NCBI RefSeq assembly: GCF_014212135.1
Contig: NZ_JACJVQ010000014.1
Span: forward strand, 186,001-250,000
DNA length: 64,000 nt
DNA from: Cohnella thailandensis
Lineage (GTDB): Bacteria; Bacillota; Bacilli; Paenibacillales; Paenibacillaceae
Reading direction: 5' to 3'
Positions 8,024-15,726 of the stretch are shown here, piece by piece. Under the pieces are notes generated by a model. That model was not told the DNA's origin, made no database searches, and worked only from the letters and a program-made list of their open reading frames with translations. Numbering within the stretch: the stretch's first letter is position 1; every line of letters begins with the position of its first letter. A program made the position numbers and the translations under genes.

Positions 8024-9412
8024 ATGGCGTTTAACAAGAAGATGGCTGCGCTCGGCTTGGCGGCCGCGATGACCATCGTTCCGCTGGCAGGCTGCGGCTC
8101 GAACGACAATAACGAAGGCGCGTCCGAATCTCCTGGCGCGAGCTCGGCCAGCCCGTCCGCATCCGCGAGCGCTCCGGCCGGCGAATCCGCAAGCCCGAGC
8201 CCGAGCGAGTCGGCGGTCAAGCTCACCGGCGACTTCGAGATCCAGTACTTCGTCGGCGGCTACGGCGACAAGTGGTGGAAGAAGGTGATCGCCGACTTCG
8301 CGGCGGCGAACCCGGACCTGAACGTCAAGGAGAGCGGCGGCCCGAAGATCAACGAGCAGAACAAGCCGCGCTGGATCGGGGGCAACCCGCCGGACTTCGT
8401 CTACATCGACGGCCCGAACCTGAACGACCGCCAGATGGTCGAGGACGGCCAGCTCGAAGACCTGACCGACTGGCTGAAAGACGCCAAGAACGTCGACGGC
8501 GACAAGATTCTCGACATCCTGGCTCAACAGCCGCAGCAGTATGACGGCAAGATCTACAACATCCCGCTCGTCCTGAATTCGTGGGGCGTGTTCTGGGACA
8601 AGGCTCTCTTCAAGGAGAAGGGCTATGCGGAGCCGACCGACTTCCAATCGTTTCTCGACGTAAGCGAGAAGATCAAGGCCGACGGCATCACGCCGTACAT
8701 CCATACCGGCAAATACCCGTATTACATCAACGGCTCGATCCTGTACCCGGCTATCGTCTCGAACAATAACGACGACTTCACCATCCTTCAGGACATGGCG
8801 GCCAACAAGGTCGAAGCATACCAAAGCCCGGCCGTCCTCGCGGCTCTGAACCAAATCGTCGAGATGCGCGACAAGGGCCTTATCGACAAGGCCTCCATCC
8901 AAATCAACCATACCGACTCGCAAATGATGTTCCTTCAGCATAAGGACGCGTTTATCTCCAACGGCCTCTGGCTGCCGAACGAGATGGCGAAGGACGTGCC
9001 GGAAGGCTTCGACTTCGGCTTCATTCCGTCGATCACGCAGAAGCCTGGCGGCAAGGTCGTCGCGAACACCTCGACCGCAACAGTCGCCGTCGCGAAGAAC
9101 GGCAAAAACAAGGAAGCGGCCAAGGCGTTCCTGCAGTTCATCTTCTCCAAGGCACAAGCTTCGCAATGGGCCGAGCTGAGCGGCGCTCCTTCCAACATCA
9201 AGGGAGACATCAGCAGCTCCAACGCGCCTAACTTCGTTAAGGACGCCGCAAGGTTCCTCACGGATCCGAACACGGTCGTCATCCCGACGATTACGTTCAA
9301 CGCGGACGTCGATACCGAGATGCAGAACGCGACCGACGCCTTGACGATCGGCAAGATCACTCCGGAGGAGTGGGTCAAGCGCGTCACCGACGTCGTGGCC
9401 AAGGTGAAGTAA
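8024..9412 (+). CDS. Sugar ABC transporter solute-binding lipoprotein
   Basis: 462 aa. Signal peptide with lipobox LAGC (Cys24), followed by a Ser/Ala/Pro-rich low-complexity tether (about 30-65) and an SBP_bac_1 fold (DFVYIDGPNLNDRQMVEDGQLEDL, YNIPLVLNSWGVFWDKALFK, FISNGLWLPNEM). It binds a carbohydrate outside the membrane and delivers it to the two permeases encoded just downstream; substrate not determinable from sequence. GGGGAGGG precedes the ATG. A strong hairpin follows the stop, which would favour high levels of this transcript segment. No ATPase is encoded here; the family commonly uses a shared MsmX-type ATPase. Confidence 0.92.
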   Translation: MAFNKKMAALGLAAAMTIVPLAGCGSNDNNEGASESPGASSASPSASASAPAGESASPSPSESAVKLTGDFEIQYFVGGYGDKWWKKVIADFAAANPDLNVKESGGPKINEQNKPRWIGGNPPDFVYIDGPNLNDRQMVEDGQLEDLTDWLKDAKNVDGDKILDILAQQPQQYDGKIYNIPLVLNSWGVFWDKALFKEKGYAEPTDFQSFLDVSEKIKADGITPYIHTGKYPYYINGSILYPAIVSNNNDDFTILQDMAANKVEAYQSPAVLAALNQIVEMRDKGLIDKASIQINHTDSQMMFLQHKDAFISNGLWLPNEMAKDVPEGFDFGFIPSITQKPGGKVVANTSTATVAVAKNGKNKEAAKAFLQFIFSKAQASQWAELSGAPSNIKGDISSSNAPNFVKDAARFLTDPNTVVIPTITFNADVDTEMQNATDALTIGKITPEEWVKRVTDVVAKVK

Positions 9413-9444
9413 CCCTTTTCCCTACCGATTCGCCATTTCGCCAA

Positions 9445-9486
9445 GCGGAGGAGGATCTCGGGGCAAGAGCCCGGGGTCCCCTCCGC
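9445..9486 (+). other. Intercistronic hairpin between binding-protein and permease genes
   Basis: GCGGAGG (9445-9451) pairs with CCTCCGC (9480-9486), with an inner CGGG...CCCG stem. No U-run follows, so it is more likely an mRNA-stabilising or partial-stop hairpin than a full terminator. Such hairpins after binding-protein genes are known to raise binding protein over permease. Confidence 0.6.
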
Positions 9487-9516
9487 GAATTTACTTAATA
9501 GAAAGGGGAGGGTCGC

Positions 9517-10419
9517 ATGAGGTCGGTATCGGAAAAGCGGCAGCGTTATCTGTTCATCGCCGCGTTCATCGTTCCCACGCTCGTCTTTTTCTGCGTTTTC
9601 ACCATTTATCCGGTCATCCAGGCGCTCTACTATTCGTTCTTCGATTGGTCGGGCATGTCGGATACCAAGGAATTTATCGGAATCGACAACTTCAAGGAGA
9701 TGTGGAACGACCCGATCGTTCTCAGGGCCGTCGGCAACGACTACTTCCTTGTCGCGGGCAAGATTGTCGGCATCATGATTCTGGCCACGTTCTTCGCCGT
9801 CGCGCTTACTCGCTTTAACTTTAAGCTGGCGGGCTTCTTCCGCTCGATCTTCTTTATCCCGAACGTGATCTCGGTCGTCGTTATCGGCGTCCTGTGGAAC
9901 TTTATCTACAACCCTCAGATCGGCTTCCTGAACGCGTTCCTGTCTCTGTTCACGGAGGAGAAAGTGACCATCACCTGGCTCGGATTCACCTCGCATACGA
10001 TCTGGATGCTGCTTCCCCCGGCCATCTGGGCGGGAATCGGCTTCTATATGATTCTGTTGATCGCGGCGATTCAGAATATACCGGAGTCCTACTACGAGGC
10101 GGCCGAGCTGGAAGGCGCGGGCCAGTGGACGCAGTTCCGGAGCATTACCGTCCCTCTTATCTGGGAGCAGATGAAGGTGTCCATCATCAACATCATGATG
10201 ACGACGCTGAACGGCTCGTTCGTCATCGTCTGGATCATGACCGAAGGCGGGCCGGACAACTCCACGCAGGTCATGGGCTCGTACTTGTATCAGATGGCGT
10301 TCCGGCAATACCACTTCGGCTTCGCGGCGTCCATCGGGGTGCTCATTCTCGTTCTGTCTCTGGTCACGACGGTCGTCATGCAGCGGCTGCTCCGTCATGA
10401 AGCCGTCGAACTGAGCTAG
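9517..10419 (+). CDS. Carbohydrate ABC transporter permease (MalF-type, family 1)
   Basis: 300 aa with about six hydrophobic helices, the first at residues 12-33 (YLFIAAFIVPTLVFFCVFTIYP). The cytoplasmic EAA loop reads ESYYEAAELEGAGQWTQF, matching the EAA-x(3)-G-x(9)-I-x-LP motif that docks on the ATPase (followed by ITVPLI). It forms the membrane channel with the product of the next gene, four bases downstream of whose reading-frame edge it ends. Start ATG 9517 has GAAAGGGGAGGG at ideal spacing. Confidence 0.93.
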   Translation: MRSVSEKRQRYLFIAAFIVPTLVFFCVFTIYPVIQALYYSFFDWSGMSDTKEFIGIDNFKEMWNDPIVLRAVGNDYFLVAGKIVGIMILATFFAVALTRFNFKLAGFFRSIFFIPNVISVVVIGVLWNFIYNPQIGFLNAFLSLFTEEKVTITWLGFTSHTIWMLLPPAIWAGIGFYMILLIAAIQNIPESYYEAAELEGAGQWTQFRSITVPLIWEQMKVSIINIMMTTLNGSFVIVWIMTEGGPDNSTQVMGSYLYQMAFRQYHFGFAASIGVLILVLSLVTTVVMQRLLRHEAVELS

Positions 10420-10443
10420 CGGATGTCAAAGGGGGACAACGGA

Positions 10444-11289
10444 ATGAACTTCGGAATCAAAAACCCGGTCGTCAAATTCATCTTTTACGCGATTCTTCTC
10501 TTATGGAGCGTCTCGGTGCTGTACCCGCTGCTGTGGACGCTGCTCGACGCTTTGAAGGACAACGAGCAGTTCTTTTTCCGCGCGCCTTGGGCTCTGCCGG
10601 ACTTCCCGCTGCTATGGTCGAATTTCTCTTACGTATGGGACAAATACCACTTCGACTCTTATTTCCTCAACTCGATCGTCGTGACCGGCGGCTCTACGCT
10701 GCTCGGGCTGCTGCTGTCCGCTTCGACCGCGTACGTGCTGGCCCGGTACAAGTTCAAAGGCAGCAATGTGCTTTATCTGCTTTATATCTCGTCGATGATG
10801 GTACCGTTCATCCTGGCTCTAATCCCGCTTTTTTTCCTGATGAACTCGATGAATCTGATCAATACCAAGATCGGCCTGATCTTCGTTTATGCGTCCAGCG
10901 TCATCGCCTTCGGCGTGTTCGTGCTGGTCGGCTTCTTCAAGTCGCTGCCGAAGGAGCTGGAGGAGGCTTCGATTATGGACGGCGCGTCGTATTACGGAAC
11001 GTTCTTCCGCGTGATGCTGCCGCTGTCGCAACCGGGTCTGATCACCGTCGGCATCGTTAACGTCCTGAACATCTGGAACGAATACATCGTCGGCACCATT
11101 CTGATCAACGATCCGGCGCAATACACGCTGCCCGTCGAGATCGGGGTCATGCAGGCGGAGATGCAGTACCGTACGGAATGGGGACCGCTGTTCGCCGCGC
11201 TTCTTATGACCATCGTTCCGGTGCTTATCGTCTATATTATTTTCCAGAGGAAAATAGCCAGCGGAATCACGGCAGGAGCGGTTAAGTAA
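10444..11289 (+). CDS. Carbohydrate ABC transporter permease (MalG-type, family 2)
   Basis: 281 aa, six predicted helices, first at about residues 8-30. The EAA loop is KELEEASIMDGASYYGTFFRVMLPL, close to the family consensus. The reading frame is open from an ATG at 10423, but AAAGGGGG at 10428-10435 sits correctly for ATG 10444 and the shorter protein begins in the usual MalG manner, so 10444 is chosen. Partner of the preceding permease and of the binding protein at 8024. Confidence 0.92.
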   Translation: MNFGIKNPVVKFIFYAILLLWSVSVLYPLLWTLLDALKDNEQFFFRAPWALPDFPLLWSNFSYVWDKYHFDSYFLNSIVVTGGSTLLGLLLSASTAYVLARYKFKGSNVLYLLYISSMMVPFILALIPLFFLMNSMNLINTKIGLIFVYASSVIAFGVFVLVGFFKSLPKELEEASIMDGASYYGTFFRVMLPLSQPGLITVGIVNVLNIWNEYIVGTILINDPAQYTLPVEIGVMQAEMQYRTEWGPLFAALLMTIVPVLIVYIIFQRKIASGITAGAVK

Positions 11290-11357
11290 CCGAGAAGTAT
11301 CGGGGAGCGACAAAAATCGGTATACTGGCAGAGAGAGAGAACGGGAGGGATGCGGAG

Positions 11358-11777
11358 ATGGAAGGGTCCCCAATCGGGTTCGCTTCGGTAGACGAATACA
11401 TCGCTGGTTTTGCCCCCGAGATTCAAGAGCTGCTGCAGAAGGTGAGACGGACGATCCGGGAGGCGGCGCCGGAAGCGAAGGAGAAAATCAGCTACCAGCT
11501 GCCGACGTTCGACCTGCACGGCAATTTGGTGCATTTCGCCGCGTTCAAGAATCATATCGGCTTCTATCCCGGAGCGAGCGGCGTGGCGGCGTTCCAGCAA
11601 GAGCTGTCGGCGTATAAGGGAGCCAAAGGATCGGTTCAGTTCCCGTTAGGCCAGCCGATTCCGTATGAACTGATTACCCGGATCGTGAAGTTCAGAGCCC
11701 GGGAGAACCTGGAGAAGGCGGCGAAAAAAAGCAAGAAGACGGTCGAGAAAACGGGTAATCGCACGGGCAATCCGTAA
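11358..11777 (+). CDS. DUF1801 family protein (YdhG/frataxin-like fold)
   Basis: 139 aa. The pattern SVDEYIAGFAPEIQELLQKVR, APEAKEKISYQLPTF, LVHFAAFKNHIGFYPG, FQQELSAYKGAKGSVQFPLGQPIP is typical of DUF1801, a small soluble fold related to frataxin; B. subtilis YdhG has been linked to iron delivery. The C-terminal 20 residues are lysine-rich. It has its own terminator at 11799 and is a stand-alone gene rather than part of the sugar transporter operon. Exact function in this organism is not known. Confidence 0.85.
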   Translation: MEGSPIGFASVDEYIAGFAPEIQELLQKVRRTIREAAPEAKEKISYQLPTFDLHGNLVHFAAFKNHIGFYPGASGVAAFQQELSAYKGAKGSVQFPLGQPIPYELITRIVKFRARENLEKAAKKSKKTVEKTGNRTGNP

Positions 11778-11798
11778 ATCGAATAGGCCGAACGAGAA

Positions 11799-11822
11799 GG
11801 GGGCAGCCGATGCCTCCTTTTT
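11799..11822 (+). terminator. Intrinsic terminator after the DUF1801 gene
   Basis: GGGGGCA (11799-11805), loop GCCGA, TGCCTCC (11811-11817), then TTTTT. One G-U pair in a 7-bp stem. Confidence 0.7.
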
Positions 11823-11908
11823 GCCGTTAGCCGCTTGGCCGCAAGAATGATATACTAGCAAGAAACGATTCCTACGTTATTTACTTTTCATTAGGAGGGA
11901 AGGCTCGA

Positions 11909-12253
11909 ATGCAGCCCATAGACACAGCTGACGTCCAGCGCAGAATCCATGAATTCATCGATCAGGATATTTATGTTCATATGGAAATGACGACGGGAGC
12001 CTATACGTCCCATCACGATACGACGAAGCATCCGGCGGCGAACTTCATCAGCAATGCCGTCATCCGGTTCTCGCTCGGCTCGATCTCCGGAATCGGCCCT
12101 TATCGGGTCGGGTTAAAAATGGGGAAGGGTTGGATTTACACGGAAGGCTTGACCCATTACGACGCGGCGGAAGAAGACCGGCTTCTGATGTCGGGCCATG
12201 ACGGCACGGGCAAGCTGGTCGTCGCCTTGCAGCTCAGCCGGGAGCCTTTCTAA
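11909..12253 (+). CDS. yojF: YojF family protein (DUF1806), bacillithiol-associated
   Basis: 114 aa. Matches the YojF/DUF1806 family in length and in the segments HEFIDQDIYVHMEMTTGAY, FISNAVIRFSLGSISG, YRVGLKMGKGWIYTEGLTH. In Bacillus, yojF lies directly upstream of yojG (bshB2), the same order as here (16 bp apart). The biochemical role is not established; conserved pairing suggests support of the BshB2 deacetylase or a bacillithiol-linked step. RBS is TTAGGAGGGAAGG. Confidence 0.88.
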   Translation: MQPIDTADVQRRIHEFIDQDIYVHMEMTTGAYTSHHDTTKHPAANFISNAVIRFSLGSISGIGPYRVGLKMGKGWIYTEGLTHYDAAEEDRLLMSGHDGTGKLVVALQLSREPF

Positions 12254-12269
12254 GAGAGGAGAGATTCGC

Positions 12270-12929
12270 ATGTACCAATCCATCCTAGTCATACTGCCGC
12301 ATCCGGACGACGAGTGCTTCGGCCTGTCCGGGACTCTGGCTAAATATATCAGTCAAGGCGCCAAGGTGACCTACGGCTGTCTGACGCTCGGCCAAATGGG
12401 GCGCAACATGGGCTCCGCTCCTTACAACAGCCGGGTCGCTCTGCCTTCCGTTCGCAAGAAGGAACTGGAGGAATCGTGCCGGGCGATCGGCATCCAGGAT
12501 TTAAGGCTCATGGGCTTCCATGACAAAACGATCGAGTTCGAGGATCGCGAGCTGCTGGACGGAGCCATCGAGGACCTTATTCGCGAAGTAAAGCCCGATG
12601 TCATCTACACCTTCTACCCCGATTACGCGGTTCATCCGGATCACGACGCGACCGGGGCGGCGGTTGTCCGGGTCGTCGAAAGAATGCCGAAGGGGGAGCG
12701 GCCGCCCGTGCTCTGCATGGCATTCGCGAGGGATCTCGAGAGCTCGATCGGCAACCCCGACGTGTTCGAGGACGTGAAGGACTTCCTGAAGCCGAAGATC
12801 GCCTCCATTCTGTCGCATCGCACGCAATTCCAGGTTCCGGGACTCGACGGCGCGAATTCGCATAAGTCCAAGGAGCTTCAAGAGAGGTTCGGCACCGAGC
12901 GGTTCTGGACGTACCCGTTCGGCGGATAA
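12270..12929 (+). CDS. bshB2: Bacillithiol biosynthesis deacetylase BshB2 (PIG-L family)
   Basis: 219 aa. Zinc-dependent PIG-L/LmbE deacetylase: the HPDDE motif (residues 11-15, HPDDECFGLSGTL) and HPDHDAT supply the metal ligands and catalytic Asp. It removes acetyl from GlcNAc-malate to give GlcN-malate in bacillithiol synthesis, or from bacillithiol conjugates. The pairing with yojF identifies it as the BshB2 (YojG) branch and not BshB1. Start ATG 12270 follows GAGAGGAGAG; an in-frame extension upstream overlaps yojF and is rejected. Confidence 0.9.
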   Translation: MYQSILVILPHPDDECFGLSGTLAKYISQGAKVTYGCLTLGQMGRNMGSAPYNSRVALPSVRKKELEESCRAIGIQDLRLMGFHDKTIEFEDRELLDGAIEDLIREVKPDVIYTFYPDYAVHPDHDATGAAVVRVVERMPKGERPPVLCMAFARDLESSIGNPDVFEDVKDFLKPKIASILSHRTQFQVPGLDGANSHKSKELQERFGTERFWTYPFGG

Positions 12930-12945
12930 TACAAGAGAAGACGAG

Positions 12946-12980
12946 AAGAGGGCGGCAGTCAGCCGCCCTCTTTCCGTTTT
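12946..12980 (+). terminator. Bidirectional terminator between bshB2 and the deoR-family gene
   Basis: GAGGGCGGC (12948-12956), loop AGTCA, GCCGCCCTC (12962-12970), then TTTCCGTTTT; A residues on the left side give a U-run for the opposite strand, so it can serve both convergent genes. Confidence 0.9.
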
Positions 12981-12993
12981 ATGGCATGTTGGG

Positions 12994-13773
12994 TTACGAC
13001 TCCGCCGGTACCGCCCGAACCGAATACCCCGCCGTCCGGTACACCTCCAGCTCGTCCTCGTCCAAGCCGTCGTCGGTAATGATCTCGTCGAAGGAGTCGA
13101 GGCTGGCGAAGATCGCCAGGGAGTTGTAGCTGAATTTAGTCGAGTCGGCCAAGAGAATATTGACTCCGGCCGCGTTCATGGCGGTTTGCCTTGCGCCCAC
13201 CAGCACGGGGGACCAGGCCATCGCTCCTTTGGCATGGGACACGGCTTCGCACGTGAGGAAAGTGACGTCTACGGTTAGCGAGCTTAGCATCTTCTCCGCA
13301 TAAATTCCGTCCAAGCTGTACGCCCACTTGCTCAGCCGGCCTCCCGTGCAATACACGTCGAAGCTGCCGAAGCGCTCTTCGTTCGAGAGAAGCAGCGCCG
13401 TGTGCAGATCGCGCGTGATGATCTTCAGCCCCTTGAACTTCTCCAGCTCGTCGACCATCGCCGCGACGGTCGTGCCCGCATCGAGAATGATGCTCATGCC
13501 GTCCTGGATATGCTTGGCCGCTTCCTTGGCGATGGCGAGCTTCTCCGCTTTATTCTCGCTGGCCCGCTGATCGTAATTGGATCCCATGAATCTCTTCACC
13601 TTGACGGCTCCGCCATGAGACCTCTGGATTTTCCCCTCGGATTGCAATTGATCGAGATCCCTGCGAATCGTCATCTGCGAGACGTTGAATTTCTCCGCCA
13701 ATTCCCCTATCGTCATCTGCTGGTTGAGCTCCAGCAGCTTCAGGATTTCGTGCTGACGCGTACCCATGAGCAT
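12994..13773 (-). CDS. DeoR-family transcriptional repressor
   Basis: 259 aa. N-terminal winged HTH (RQHEILKLLELNQQMTIGELAEKF, SQMTIRRDLDQL, GKIQRSHGGAV) and C-terminal sugar-phosphate-sensing DeoRC domain (ILDAGTTVAAMVDEL, TRDLHTALLL, TGGRLS). AGGAGG lies 8 nt before the ATG. It is transcribed away from the creatininase operon, sharing a 309-bp regulatory gap with three phased GTGTGA boxes and a palindrome, so it is the likely regulator of that operon. DeoR proteins usually bind phosphorylated sugars; a ligand from an N-heterocycle pathway would be unusual. Confidence 0.92.
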   Translation of the reverse strand: MLMGTRQHEILKLLELNQQMTIGELAEKFNVSQMTIRRDLDQLQSEGKIQRSHGGAVKVKRFMGSNYDQRASENKAEKLAIAKEAAKHIQDGMSIILDAGTTVAAMVDELEKFKGLKIITRDLHTALLLSNEERFGSFDVYCTGGRLSKWAYSLDGIYAEKMLSSLTVDVTFLTCEAVSHAKGAMAWSPVLVGARQTAMNAAGVNILLADSTKFSYNSLAIFASLDSFDEIITDDGLDEDELEVYRTAGYSVRAVPAES

Positions 13774-13831
13774 GCGAGAAGTCCTCCTTGATTCGGCTGT
13801 TCCGATAATTCCCGTTCACGTTATGGTAGAC

Positions 13832-13861
13832 ATTATATCGTTAGCCGGACATCGTTGTCAG
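13832..13861 (-). promoter_or_regulatory. Sigma-A type promoter of the deoR-family gene
   Basis: On the minus strand CTGACA (13861-13856), 18-bp spacer, TATAAT (13837-13832), about 60 bp upstream of the start codon. The -10 is perfect and the -35 differs from TTGACA at one base. Confidence 0.75.
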
Positions 13862-13888
13862 CAAAAAAATGGGTGGATATGTTCATTT

Positions 13889-13966
13889 CGTGTGAAAAAT
13901 GTCTTTTCAAAGTTTCGTTTGTGTGATATAAATGTGACAAGAATGTTATTATTGTGTGAAAATAGT
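13889..13966 (+). promoter_or_regulatory. Three phased GTGTGA boxes, candidate DeoR operators
   Basis: GTGTGAAAAATG at 13890, GTGTGATATAAATG at 13921 and GTGTGAAAATAG at 13954 are direct repeats 31 and 33 bp apart, near three helical turns, in the AT-rich gap between the divergent deoR-family and creatininase genes. DeoR proteins often bind direct repeats cooperatively. Binding is inferred, not shown. Confidence 0.5.
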
Positions 13967-14035
13967 TAACTGAAAATTTTGAAAAGTTGAGCATTTACGA
14001 GCGTGTTCGTCCCTTTTAGCACCGTTTTCCGTTTA

Positions 14036-14058
14036 TTATGTTATGAATAATGACATAA
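14036..14058 (+). promoter_or_regulatory. Imperfect 23-bp palindrome 25 bp before the creatininase-like gene
   Basis: TTATGT (14036-14041) and ACATAA (14053-14058) are inverted repeats around an AT-rich centre. It lies just before the ribosome site (CGAGGTGAGCGC), where a bound repressor would block the operon. Overlap with a weak -10-like TATGAATAAT is possible. Confidence 0.4.
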
Positions 14059-14082
14059 AATTCAATCGAACGAGGTGAGCGC

Positions 14083-14886
14083 ATGGGATTCCGATATTCG
14101 GGCAACGCATACAACCGTCGTTTTCTCCCGAGCCTGACCACGAAGGAAATCGAGGCTCTGCCGAAAGAAGATGTCTTGATCGTTCTTCCCGTCGGAGCGA
14201 TCGAGCAGCACGGACCCCACATGCCGGTCTATACCGACACTCTCATCGGCGAGGCTTTGATGGCGGAAGCGTTCGAGCATCTGCCCGACGACGCTCCGAT
14301 CTGGCTGCTGCCCTCCCTTGCCTACGGCAAGAGCACCGAGCATCTCGAATTCCCCGGCACCCTCACTTTATCCGCCCAAACTCTCATGATGGTTCTGCAA
14401 GACATCTCGGCTTCGCTTGCGCGCAGCGGCTTCAAGAAGCTCCTTCTCTTCAACACCCACGGAGGCAACGCCGATCTTCTCGGCATGATGGCCAGGGAGA
14501 TTCGCATCTCGACCGGACTTCAGGTTTACCGCCTCGATCCCGGAGCGGTCGGCTACAGCGAATCGTTCACGGACGACGCGGAGAAAGCGAGCGGCATTCA
14601 CGCCGGCGACGTCGAGACCTCTCTCGTGATGGCGATTTGCCCGGAATGGGTTCGCCCGGAGCTTGCGGTTCGCGAGATGCCGAGGTTCCCGCAGGCTCCC
14701 TTCTTCTCCTTCCGGTCCAAGTCGTTCGCTTGGGTCACCGACGATATCTCCGAGAGCGGAATCGCGGGCGACGCGACGAAAGCCGCGCCGGAGAGGGGCG
14801 AGGCGATGCTGAAGAAAGCCGGCCCTCTTCTGGCGGAAGCCCTTCTCTATATCGCCTCGTTTCGGATGGAGTCGCTTAAGGAATAA
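14083..14886 (+). CDS. Creatininase-family metal-dependent amidohydrolase
   Basis: 267 aa, usual length. Metal-site motifs: GAIEQHGPHMPVYTDT (E, H, D ligands), LLFNTHGGNADLL, and GIHAGDVETSLVM. The family opens cyclic amides (creatinine to creatine) or hydrolyses related formamides, as in FAPy deformylation. First gene of an eight-gene operon with an importer and two CodA-like deaminases, so it likely cleaves an intermediate of an imported N-heterocycle. True creatininase activity is not implied. Start has CGAGGTGAG. Confidence 0.88.
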   Translation: MGFRYSGNAYNRRFLPSLTTKEIEALPKEDVLIVLPVGAIEQHGPHMPVYTDTLIGEALMAEAFEHLPDDAPIWLLPSLAYGKSTEHLEFPGTLTLSAQTLMMVLQDISASLARSGFKKLLLFNTHGGNADLLGMMAREIRISTGLQVYRLDPGAVGYSESFTDDAEKASGIHAGDVETSLVMAICPEWVRPELAVREMPRFPQAPFFSFRSKSFAWVTDDISESGIAGDATKAAPERGEAMLKKAGPLLAEALLYIASFRMESLKE

Positions 14887-14909
14887 GACCAAAGGAGGTA
14901 CGAACATCC

Positions 14910-15683
14910 ATGGAAGCAACGGCAAGCACCAAAGAATGGGTTCGCATGGAGCGCTTGTCCAAGGTGTACCCGAACGGGACCGTCGCCGTGCAGGACGTGA
15001 ATCTCTCGATCCGCGAAGGGGAGTTCCTCTGCTTCGTCGGACCGTCGGGTTGCGGCAAGTCGACGATCTTCAAGATGATAACCGGATTATCCGGCCCGAC
15101 GGGAGGAAGCTTGGAGGTCATGGGCACCTCTCCCAAGCAAGCCCGCAAGCAGAGCGATACCGCGTTCGTTTTCCAGGATCATACGCTTCTGCCCTGGAGC
15201 TCGGTTATCGACAACGTGGCGCTGCCTCTGGCTATTCGAGGAGTGTCCCGCCGAGAGCGCAAGGAAGAGGCCGAACGCGCGCTGGAGCTTGTAGGCTTGA
15301 AGGATTATGCGAAAGCGATGCCGAGACAGCTGTCCGGGGGCATGAAGATGCGGGCCTCGATCGCCCGGGCTCTCGTATCCAGACCTAAGCTGCTGCTGAT
15401 GGATGAACCGTTCGGAGCCCTGGACGAGATCACGAGACAGACGCTGCAGCTCGAGCTTCTCGACATCTGGAACCGCAACAAAGAGATGACGGTGCTGTTT
15501 GTCACTCATAATGTTTTCGAAGCCGTCTTCCTCTCCACCCGCATTGTCGTGATGACGCCCAGACCCGGCAAGGTCGCCGCCATGATCGACGTTCCCGTTC
15601 CTTTTCCCCGCGATGAATCGTTCCGCACCACCCCCGAGTTCGGACAGATCGTTCGTTCCGTATCGGATGCCCTTAAGCATTGA
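14910..15683 (+). CDS. ABC transporter ATPase, NitT/TauT (SsuB/ThiZ-like) family
   Basis: 257 aa. Walker A GPSGCGKSTIF, Q-loop FVFQDHTLLPW, signature LSGGMKMRASIARAL, Walker B LLLMDEPFGALDEIT, H-loop VTHNVFEAVFLS. All catalytic residues are intact. It energises the permease at 17082 and takes substrate from the lipoprotein at 19400; the unusual order, with an FAD oxidase gene between ATPase and permease, mixes transport and catabolism in one transcript. AAAGGAGGT precedes the start. Confidence 0.93.
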   Translation: MEATASTKEWVRMERLSKVYPNGTVAVQDVNLSIREGEFLCFVGPSGCGKSTIFKMITGLSGPTGGSLEVMGTSPKQARKQSDTAFVFQDHTLLPWSSVIDNVALPLAIRGVSRRERKEEAERALELVGLKDYAKAMPRQLSGGMKMRASIARALVSRPKLLLMDEPFGALDEITRQTLQLELLDIWNRNKEMTVLFVTHNVFEAVFLSTRIVVMTPRPGKVAAMIDVPVPFPRDESFRTTPEFGQIVRSVSDALKH

Positions 15684-15726
15684 CGACCCAAACGAAATCA
15701 GAGAGAAGAGTGGAGGAGATGGGCCT

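Noticed and set aside
7532..9166. Long minus-strand open frame through the repeat array and under the binding-protein gene
   Set aside because: Its peptide is a translation of the tandem repeats (arginine/phenylalanine-rich periodic text) joined to the antisense of a clear lipoprotein gene; high GC makes such frames common.
14083..14886. Naming the first operon gene as a true creatininase
   Set aside because: Only family motifs are visible and no creatine-degrading genes (creatinase, sarcosine oxidase) accompany it.
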